Assembly (NCBI GenBank): GCA_965364735.1
Contig: CBDTYW010000248.1
Location: forward strand, 1-5,351
DNA: 5,351 nucleotides
Direction: 5' to 3'
Origin: CBDTYW01 sp965364735
GTDB taxonomy: Bacteria > Actinomycetota > Nitriliruptoria > Nitriliruptorales > Nitriliruptoraceae
Shown: in pieces, positions 1-4,699 of the stretch
Position numbering within the stretch: position 1 is the first letter of the stretch
Layout: every line of letters begins with the position of its first letter
Notes under the pieces: model-generated
What the model was told of the DNA's origin: nothing
The model's database searches: none
What the model saw: the letters and a program-made list of their open reading frames with translations, nothing else
Translations under genes and position numbers: made by a program

Positions 1-459
1 GTCCACGACGCCGTGGTCGCCGACCTCATGGCCGAGCGCGACACCCTGCGTCGCGAGCGTGACCTCGCCATCGAGCGCGCCGTCCTCACCGACCCGATCG
101 CGATCGACGTCAGCCGCCCGCGCCGCGCCCCGAAGGGGCAGCCGTCGCTGCTCGGCTTCGATGAGGACCCCGTCCACGTCCTGCACTCCGTCACCGAGGC
201 CGAGGACGACCTGAGCTTGCCGTTCACGACCGCGCCGGACGCGGAGCCCGACGACCTCACCCGCATCTCGGGCGTCGGCCCGGTCCTGCAGCGCACGCTG
301 CAGCGTCAGGGCATCACGACGTTCGCCCAGATCGCGGCGCTCTCCGACGACGACGTCTTCCGACTCCAGGCCCGTCTCCCGGAGTTCCCCGGGCGCATCC
401 AGCGTGACCGCTGGGTGCAGCAGGCCTCGAGCCTCTCGCGTCAGCTCACCACGACCTGA
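1..459 (+). CDS. C-terminal part of a coiled-coil protein with a helix-hairpin-helix domain (5' end outside window)
   Basis: The frame is open from base 1, so the true start lies upstream; an in-frame GTG at 13 is probably internal. The visible 152 residues begin with a charged, heptad-like stretch (AERDTLRRERDLAIERA) that looks like the end of a coiled coil. A low-complexity acidic and proline-rich linker follows. The last ~70 residues form a helix-hairpin-helix domain, with DLTRISGVGPVLQRTLQRQGI as its core (GVGP hairpin), then TTFAQIAAL and a closing GRIQRDRWVQQA helix. The same C-terminal module is known from proteins where it is fused to ribosomal protein L21 or NADH dehydrogenase subunit E, and from uncharacterised actinobacterial proteins. 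Such domains often bind nucleic acid or mediate protein contacts, but the role here is unknown. The gene converges on the minus-strand genes, and its TGA lies inside a hairpin shared with them. Confidence 0.8.
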   Translation, partial: VHDAVVADLMAERDTLRRERDLAIERAVLTDPIAIDVSRPRRAPKGQPSLLGFDEDPVHVLHSVTEAEDDLSLPFTTAPDAEPDDLTRISGVGPVLQRTLQRQGITTFAQIAALSDDDVFRLQARLPEFPGRIQRDRWVQQASSLSRQLTTT

Positions 460-479
460 GCGCCACCTCAGGTCGCGGT
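448..479. terminator. Inverted repeat between converging genes, probable bidirectional terminator
   Basis: CGACCTGAG (452-460) is perfectly repeated in inverted form as CTCAGGTCG (467-475), with a 6-nt loop, CGCCAC. After one A/C mismatch three more pairs follow (ACC 448-450 with GGT 477-479). The stem covers the TGA of the plus-strand helix-hairpin-helix gene (457-459) and the TGA of the minus-strand Hcp-like remnant (470-468). There is no U-tract on either side, which is common for GC-rich actinobacterial terminators. Its position between convergent genes supports a bidirectional terminator, but function is inferred. Confidence 0.55.
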
Positions 480-524
480 CCCCTTGGCGAGATCCCAGTT
501 GACCGAGACCGCCGCAGCGCCGTT
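468..524 (-). pseudogene. Orphan C-terminal tail of a second Hcp-like protein (gene remnant)
   Basis: Read on the minus strand from 524, this stretch encodes NGAAAVSVNWDLAKGTAT and then TGA. The end of the intact Hcp-like gene (1290-1979) is VSVTWDLEKGTVG then TGA. Nine of 13 residues agree, and the stop falls at the same place. The two DNA segments agree at only 26 of 42 bases, and the shared Ser uses unrelated codons (TCG versus AGC), so this is an old, diverged paralogue and not a recent copy. The frame is closed by TGA at 536-534, and no ATG, GTG or TTG lies between, so it cannot be translated on its own. It sits in the +1 frame relative to the end of the cell-wall-binding-repeat gene, whose TAG is at 528-526. 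Most likely an Hcp-type gene once followed here and lost everything except its last strand. An in-frame fusion broken by an indel is the alternative. Confidence 0.6.
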
Positions 525-525
525 G

Positions 526-1293
526 CTACGGGATCAGGACCGTGATCGCCGCGTTGTCGGTCAAGGTCCCGTTGTCGTAGGCCCGCACCTCGATCTCCGT
601 GGCAAGGCATTCGGTGTTCCCGGCGTTCCACGCGGCGGTGAAGCCCGCCCCGATGCTGCCCACCCACTCGATGCCGACGTGCACGATCGCCGTGCTGACG
701 TCGACCCCGGCGGACGGAGCGACCGCGAGGCAGTAGATCCCCACGGCCGGCGTGTCCACGGCGGTGAACCCGATGGTGCGGTCGGCGTCGAGCGCAGGCG
801 TTGCGCCGCCGCCGATGATCGTCTGGGCACGCGGCTCGCGGAGCGCGTCCGCGTCCGTCGCATCCAGGTGCGATCCGCCGAGCTCGGCCTTCAGCGCCGC
901 GATCGCCGCTGAGGTCTCGTGCCGTCCAGCGCCCTCCACACGTCGCGCTGTCAGCGGGATGGCCTCGACGTCGGCGAGGACCTGCGGCGACAACGCCGCC
1001 TCTCCCCCGGCGAGGACAACGAGGTCCGGCGCGAAGTCGATGAGCGCCTGCCGGGCCGACGCGTGCAGCCCCCACGACGGGGTGAGCACGACGATGCCGT
1101 TGAGCTGTGCCGCGACCGCCGAGGCCGACAGGGCATCGACGGGGTTGTCAGAACGTGCGAGGAAAGCGACGCGCGGCGCGTCGTCGCCGACCGCGGCGTT
1201 CACGCTGAGCGTGACGCCGACTGCCAGAGCAATCACGGTCAGCAGCGTTGCGACGGCCCGAAGGGGACGCGCCCACATCCGGGGGCCCCTCAT
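526..1293 (-). CDS. Secreted protein with a cell-wall-binding-repeat-2-like unit
   Basis: This encodes a 255-residue predicted exported protein. Residues 1-34 form a signal peptide: basic MRGPRMWARPLR, hydrophobic AVATLLTVIALAVGVTLSV, possible cleavage near NAA. Residues ~45-132 resemble one cell-wall-binding repeat 2 unit (CWB2, PF04122): NPVDALSASAVAAQLN, then the LVVLAGGEAALSPQV strand-helix, then RVEGAGRHETSAAIA, matching the family's PDALSA, GG.aAvs and R..G..RyeTA landmarks. CWB2 proteins usually carry three such units for wall attachment; only one is seen here. Residues ~165-255 are a separate domain with two cysteines (C188, C229) that could form a disulfide; it ends in AITVLIP. The start at 1293 is chosen because its ATG overlaps the TGA of the Hcp-like gene (ATGA), with AGAAGG about 10 nt upstream. 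An ATG at 1278 preceded by GAGGGG is also good. The ATG at 1320 would intrude 30 bases into the upstream gene. Its role is unknown; coupling suggests it works with the Hcp-like protein at the cell surface. Confidence 0.8.
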   Translation of the reverse strand: MRGPRMWARPLRAVATLLTVIALAVGVTLSVNAAVGDDAPRVAFLARSDNPVDALSASAVAAQLNGIVVLTPSWGLHASARQALIDFAPDLVVLAGGEAALSPQVLADVEAIPLTARRVEGAGRHETSAAIAALKAELGGSHLDATDADALREPRAQTIIGGGATPALDADRTIGFTAVDTPAVGIYCLAVAPSAGVDVSTAIVHVGIEWVGSIGAGFTAAWNAGNTECLATEIEVRAYDNGTLTDNAAITVLIP

Positions 1294-1979
1294 CCGACAG
1301 TGCCCTTCTCCAGGTCCCATGTGACGCTGACATCGCCGAGGGCCTGTCCGGTCTGGGCGTCGAACTCGGTGTAGACGAACGTGATCTTCTGGAAGGCGAT
1401 GGACACTTCCTCCGTCGGCGCGGACTGCACGTCACCGCTCACGTGGTAGCCGGTGATCGCGGCCTTCTCCATGGTGATCGCGAGGTACGGGGCCGAGGTT
1501 CCTTCCTCGACGAAGCGGGTGATCTCGAACTCGATCTGCTTGTTGATCGAGCCATTGGCCAACGACTGCACGAGCTTCGGAGACGACTTGTCCAGCTGCT
1601 TCATGAAGACAAAGTCCTCGGCGACCGCGACCGAGCGTCGACGCGTCTGACCGGTTGCGCCGCCGATGTCGTTGTTCGCGCCCCAGCTCCACGACAGGAC
1701 GTCGATCCAGTCCTCGTGCCCAGCGTCCTTCGACTCACCGTCGATCCCGTCGATCTTCATGAACAGGCCTGCTCCGCCGCGATCGACCTGGGCGAGCGCC
1801 GCTGCGAGGACCATCTGCGGGCCCTGGTCGACGTCGACGTCCAGCAGCTCACCGAGACGCTCCGCATCGGACGCCGTGGCGGCCGGGTCCCCCGGCTGGC
1901 CTGCGACCATGAGGCCGATGACGAGCGCCAGCGTGGCGAGCCACACCATCGGCGAGAATCGATGTGCAGACTGTCTCAT
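1290..1979 (-). CDS. Exported Hcp-like (DUF796 / type VI tube protein family) protein
   Basis: This encodes a 229-residue protein. Residues 1-36 look like a signal peptide: MRQSAHRFSP, then the hydrophobic MVWLATLALVIGLMVAG, with an ATA|S cleavage candidate at 36/37. A linker of ~35 residues follows. Residues ~72-227 are a complete Hcp domain: LFMKIDGIDGES and the DWIDVLSWSWG strand, DFVFMKQLDKSSPKLVQSLANG, EFEITR, YLAITMEKAAITGYHVSG, EEVSIAFQKITFVYTEFDAQTG and the closing VSVTWDLEKG. Hcp proteins form hexameric rings that stack into the inner tube of type VI secretion systems and are normally cytoplasmic, without a signal peptide. Exported homologues in monoderm bacteria have no established role, and nothing else of a type VI system is visible here. 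The ATG at 1979 has AGGGGAG 8 nt upstream. An in-frame start at 2144 would add 55 residues, overlap ilvN and bury the signal peptide. The 127 bases between ilvN and this gene show no convincing promoter, so read-through from ilvN is possible. It is translationally coupled to the next gene. Confidence 0.85.
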   Translation of the reverse strand: MRQSAHRFSPMVWLATLALVIGLMVAGQPGDPAATASDAERLGELLDVDVDQGPQMVLAAALAQVDRGGAGLFMKIDGIDGESKDAGHEDWIDVLSWSWGANNDIGGATGQTRRRSVAVAEDFVFMKQLDKSSPKLVQSLANGSINKQIEFEITRFVEEGTSAPYLAITMEKAAITGYHVSGDVQSAPTEEVSIAFQKITFVYTEFDAQTGQALGDVSVTWDLEKGTVG

Positions 1980-2106
1980 GCGGGCAGCTCCCCTGTCGTG
2001 GAGCCACCGGTCTACTCCCCGCGCTGCGCGCGCGACGCCCCCGTGCGGCCAGCGCGCCAAGGACGTCCGACCGGCCGGAATGGCCCCTGTGGCGGAGGGA
2101 CGTCGC

Positions 2107-2682
2107 TCAGCTGATGGCGCGCATCCGCAGCTTGGATCCGTCAAGGATCGACTTCGAGCCTCGCGACAACGCGATGGTCCCGGTTCGTGCGATCTCGCGG
2201 AGCCCGAACGGCTCGAGGAGCTTCAGGAGCGAGTCGAGCTTGGCCGGTGACGACGACGCCTGGATGGTCAGCGTCTCGTGGTCGACGTCGACGATGCGGG
2301 CACGGAAGACGTCAACGAGCTCGATGATCTGCGAACGCTTCTCGACGGCCGCGGTGACCTTGACGAGCATCATCTCGCGCTCGACCGCGTCGTCGCGCTC
2401 GAGCTCCTGGATCTTGAGCACGTGGACGAGCTTGTTGAGCTGCTTGGTGATCTGCTCGAGCTGGACCGCCTCTGCGCCGACGACGATCGTCATGCGCGAG
2501 ACGCGGGGGTCATCGGTGGTGCCGACGGCCAGCGAGTGGATGTTGTAGCCGCGACGGGAGAACATCCCGGCGACACGTGAGAGCACGCCTGGCTTGTTCT
2601 CGACGAGCACGCTGAGGGTCTGACGACCTTCGCGGGTCGGCGTGGGGGCGTTCTGGACGCCGCTTCCCTGCAGGATGCGCAT
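2107..2682 (-). CDS. ilvN: Acetolactate synthase small (regulatory) subunit
   Basis: This is the regulatory subunit of acetohydroxyacid synthase. In this family it activates the catalytic subunit and mediates feedback inhibition by branched-chain amino acids, mainly valine. The product is 191 residues. The ACT domain covers ~22-95 (LSVLVENKPGVLSRVAGMFSRRGYNIHSLAVG), including the PGVLSRV loop with the Gly that helps bind valine in characterised homologues. The ALS_ss_C domain covers ~104-176 (MMLVKVTAAVEKRSQIIELVDVFRA to LEPFGLREIARTGTIALSRG). It is somewhat longer than typical family members of about 165-170 residues, with ~20 extra residues at the N-terminus (MRILQGSGVQNAPTPTREGR) and a short basic tail, KLRMRAIS. 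The ATG at 2682 lies 2 nt after the ilvB stop (TGATCATG), with GAGGG 6 nt upstream inside ilvB, so the pair is almost certainly co-transcribed and probably translationally coupled. Confidence 0.97.
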   Translation of the reverse strand: MRILQGSGVQNAPTPTREGRQTLSVLVENKPGVLSRVAGMFSRRGYNIHSLAVGTTDDPRVSRMTIVVGAEAVQLEQITKQLNKLVHVLKIQELERDDAVEREMMLVKVTAAVEKRSQIIELVDVFRARIVDVDHETLTIQASSSPAKLDSLLKLLEPFGLREIARTGTIALSRGSKSILDGSKLRMRAIS

Positions 2683-2684
2683 GA

Positions 2685-4424
2685 TCAGCCCTCGCTCTTC
2701 GCGGCGGTCTGCCGCGTGTTCCACTGCTCCACCGACTCGATGATCGCGTCGTTGGACTGGCCTGCCGGGATCATCGGGAAGACCATCTCTTCGGGGTCGA
2801 CGCGGACGTCGATGAGGACGGCCCGGTCGGTGATCTGCGAGGCCTTGTCGAGGACGTTCTGCAGCTCCTCGATCGTCTCGGCGCGGAACCCGGGGATCCC
2901 GTAGGCGTCGGCGAGCTTGACGAGGTCCGGCAGGTCCTGCGGCAGCTCCACCGACGACAGCCGGTCGTTGTAGAACAGGTGCTGCCACTGGCGAACCATG
3001 CCGAGGTAGCCGTTGTTGATGATGCAGAACACGACCGGGATCTCGGAGTGCACCGCGGTGGCGAGCTCCTGCAGGGTCATCTGGAAGCAGCCGTCTCCGT
3101 CGATCGCGACGACGGGGCGGTCGGGAGCGCCGACCTTCGCGCCGAGCGCTGCGGGGACGGCGTAGCCCATCGTCCCGAGCCCGCCGGAGTTGATCCACTG
3201 CTGCGGACGCGAGTACGGGATGAGCTGCGCGGCCCACATCTGGTGCTGGCCGACGCCGGCGACGTAGATCGCCTCGTCACCCCAGGTCTCGTAGATCTTC
3301 GTGATCGCCGTCTGCGGCTTGATGACGCCGGTCTCGGGCTGGTCGCACATGAGCGGGTGATCAGCCTTGCGCGTCATGACCTCGTCGCGCCACGGGTCGA
3401 TCTGCGGGATCGCCGCGTCGCCCTTGGCGCGACGCTGGTCGATCAGCTGCTGGATGACGATCTTCGCGTCGCCCACGATCGGAACGTCCGCCGCGCGGAC
3501 CTTGCCGATCTCCGCCGGGTCGATGTCGACGTGGATGATCTTGGCGTGTGGGGCGAACGACGGGATGTGCCCGGTGACGCGGTCGTCGAATCGGGCCCCG
3601 AGCGTGATCAGCAGATCCGAGTCCTGCATCGCCGTGACGGCCGCGAAGTGGCCGTGCATGCCGGGCATGCCGACCCACAGCTCGTGGCGGTCCGGGAAGC
3701 AGCCGCGACCCATGATCGTGGTGACGACCGGGATGTTGAGCTCCGTCGCGAAGGTGAAGAGCTCTTCGTGGGCGAGCGCGCGGTTGATGCCGCCGCCGGC
3801 GTAGATGATCGGACGCTCGGACGCGGCGATCATCTCGATCGCGTCCTTGACCATCTTCCCGTGCCCCTTGACGTTCGGGCGGTAGCCGGGCAGCCACATC
3901 TCCGTCGGCCAGACGAAGTCGAACGTCGCGGCGAGCACGTCCTTCGGGATGTCGACGAGCACTGGGCCGGGGCGACCCGACTTCGCGATGTAGTAGGCCT
4001 CGTTGATCGCGCCGGCGATGCGCTCCGGGGAGACGACGAGCTCGTTGTGCTTGGTGCACGGCATCGTCATGCCGGTGACGTCGGCCTCCTGGAAGGCGTC
4101 GGTCCCGATCGATGCGCGGGCGACCTGGCCGGTGATCGCGAGCATCGGGATCGAGTCCGCGTAGGCGTCCATCAGGGGGGTGATGAGGTTCGTCGCGGCC
4201 GGGCCCGAGGTGACGATGCAGACGCCGACGCGGTTCGTCGCGTGGGCGTAGCCGGAGGCCATGTGCCCGGCGGCCTGCTCGTGACGGACCAGGATGTGGC
4301 GGATCGGCGAGTCGAGGATCGGGTCGTACGCCGGCAGGATCGCCCCACCCGGGTAGCCGAAGACGACGTCGACGCCGAGCTGCTCGAGGCTCGCCATGAC
4401 GGCTTGTGCGCCGGTCATCTCCAT
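2685..4424 (-). CDS. ilvB: Acetolactate synthase large (catalytic) subunit
   Basis: This enzyme condenses two pyruvates to 2-acetolactate, or pyruvate with 2-ketobutyrate to 2-aceto-2-hydroxybutyrate, the first shared step of Val/Leu and Ile synthesis. It uses thiamine diphosphate, Mg2+ and FAD. The product is 579 residues, normal for the family. The N-terminal ThDP (PYR) domain, ~1-170, has YPGGAILP, the catalytic glutamate E49 in VRHEQAAGHMA, and the TDAFQEAD loop (109-115). The central domain (~190-330) holds the FAD-linked GARFDDRVTG motif (276-285). The C-terminal PP domain has the ThDP/Mg2+ motif from GDG (443-445) to NNGYLG (470-475), and W480 in MVRQWQ. At the position equivalent to plant Pro197, after GQV, this protein has Ala102. 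The ATG at 4424 is preceded by AAGGA 7 nt upstream; an in-frame ATG at 4418 lacks this spacing. Expression is probably set by the attenuator immediately upstream. Confidence 0.98.
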   Translation of the reverse strand: MEMTGAQAVMASLEQLGVDVVFGYPGGAILPAYDPILDSPIRHILVRHEQAAGHMASGYAHATNRVGVCIVTSGPAATNLITPLMDAYADSIPMLAITGQVARASIGTDAFQEADVTGMTMPCTKHNELVVSPERIAGAINEAYYIAKSGRPGPVLVDIPKDVLAATFDFVWPTEMWLPGYRPNVKGHGKMVKDAIEMIAASERPIIYAGGGINRALAHEELFTFATELNIPVVTTIMGRGCFPDRHELWVGMPGMHGHFAAVTAMQDSDLLITLGARFDDRVTGHIPSFAPHAKIIHVDIDPAEIGKVRAADVPIVGDAKIVIQQLIDQRRAKGDAAIPQIDPWRDEVMTRKADHPLMCDQPETGVIKPQTAITKIYETWGDEAIYVAGVGQHQMWAAQLIPYSRPQQWINSGGLGTMGYAVPAALGAKVGAPDRPVVAIDGDGCFQMTLQELATAVHSEIPVVFCIINNGYLGMVRQWQHLFYNDRLSSVELPQDLPDLVKLADAYGIPGFRAETIEELQNVLDKASQITDRAVLIDVRVDPEEMVFPMIPAGQSNDAIIESVEQWNTRQTAAKSEG

Positions 4425-4450
4425 CGCGGGGTCCTTCGTCTTTCCGGGGG

Positions 4451-4480
4451 AACAACAAACCCCCCGTGGTGTCGGAGGGT
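4451..4480 (-). terminator. Intrinsic terminator in the ilvB leader (attenuator)
   Basis: On the minus strand, ACCCTCC (4480-4474) pairs with GGGGGGT (4465-4459) over 7 bp, one of them a U-G pair, with the 8-nt loop GACACCAC. The U-rich tail TTGTTGTT (4458-4451) follows. It lies 33 nt after the leader-peptide stop and ends 26 nt before the ilvB start, the usual place for an amino-acid attenuator. Two alternative pairings could prevent it. One is CC-TGGTG-G-TCG (4531-4521) with CGACACCA-C-GG (4474-4464), 10 bp with two single-base bulges. The other is CGAACCC (4501-4495) with GGGTTTG (4462-4456). A further stem, GGCGTGCG (4513-4506) with CGCATGCC (4489-4482), sits between the leader stop and the terminator. 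Which of these is the true antiterminator cannot be settled by eye. Confidence 0.75.
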
Positions 4481-4512
4481 CGGCATGCGGTGCTGGGTTC
4501 GCGGGCGCACGC

Positions 4513-4572
4513 CTACGTAACGACCACCAGGTTGTGGTGGCCGCTCACGAGGAGGCACGGCGAGGTCAGCAT
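4513..4572 (-). CDS. ilvB leader peptide (branched-chain amino acid attenuation)
   Basis: A 19-codon reading frame encodes MLTSPCLLVSGHHNLVVVT and ends with TAG. Four Leu and four Val make up 8 of the 19 residues, concentrated in LLV (codons 7-9) and LVVV (codons 15-18); there is no Ile. A ribosome short of charged Val- or Leu-tRNA would stall here and change folding of the downstream RNA, as in known ilvB attenuators such as that of Corynebacterium glutamicum, whose leader also contains a Val run. The ATG has no convincing ribosome-binding site, but a -10 box ends 7 nt before it, so the transcript probably starts at or beside this ATG and is translated as a leaderless RNA. Codons 11-17 also form a hairpin with themselves (CCACCA 4540-4535 with TGGTGG 4529-4524). 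Confidence 0.8.
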   Translation of the reverse strand: MLTSPCLLVSGHHNLVVVT

Positions 4573-4579
4573 TCCGCGG

Positions 4580-4609
4580 ATGTTAGCCCCCCGCGGGCTC
4601 CGTCGTCAT
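4580..4609 (-). promoter_or_regulatory. Predicted ilvB leader promoter
   Basis: On the minus strand the -10 hexamer TAACAT (4585-4580) fits the actinobacterial TANNNT pattern. ATGACG (4609-4604) is a partial -35 with the conserved TGAC core, at 18-nt spacing. Seven bases (CCGCGGA) separate the -10 from the leader-peptide ATG at 4572, placing the predicted transcription start on or next to that A. The prediction rests on sequence pattern and on position upstream of the attenuator. Confidence 0.65.
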
Positions 4610-4699
4610 TTCGTCGTGAGCGGACACCACCATCCGACGGAGACAACGGGTTCGGGGGGTGTCATCCTCCGCCGTCGCCCCGCTCCTGCGTACCGCGCT

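Noticed and set aside
446..1075. Minus-strand 209-codon frame overlapping the CWB2-like gene.
   Set aside because: Arg/Gly-rich shadow frame with no family features.
1294..1320. ATG at 1320 as start of the CWB2-like gene.
   Set aside because: It intrudes further into the Hcp-like gene and adds MGPGEGHCR without improving the signal peptide; 1293 gives the ATGA coupling.
1290..1979. Reading the Hcp-like gene as evidence for a type VI secretion system.
   Set aside because: No other type VI component is in the window and the protein has its own signal peptide, so only the domain is called.
2020..2056. Inverted repeat CGCGCTG / CAGCGCG between ilvN and the Hcp-like gene, considered as an ilvN terminator.
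   Set aside because: Only 7 bp with a 23-nt loop and no U-tract in very GC-rich sequence; easily chance.
1980..2144. Upstream in-frame start for the Hcp-like gene at 2144, adding 55 residues.
   Set aside because: It overlaps ilvN, buries the signal peptide, and the ATG at 1979 has a strong ribosome-binding site at proper spacing.
2979..4520. Long plus-strand open frame of 513 codons antisense to ilvB.
   Set aside because: High-GC shadow with Arg/Asp/Val-rich low-complexity translation; the opposite strand is an unmistakable ilvB.
4606..4665. Minus-strand 19-codon frame MTPPEPVVSVGWWCPLTTK upstream of the ilvB leader, considered as another leader peptide.
   Set aside because: It lies upstream of the predicted promoter, is the end of a longer spurious open frame opposite the permease gene, and its GGAGG abuts the ATG with no spacing.
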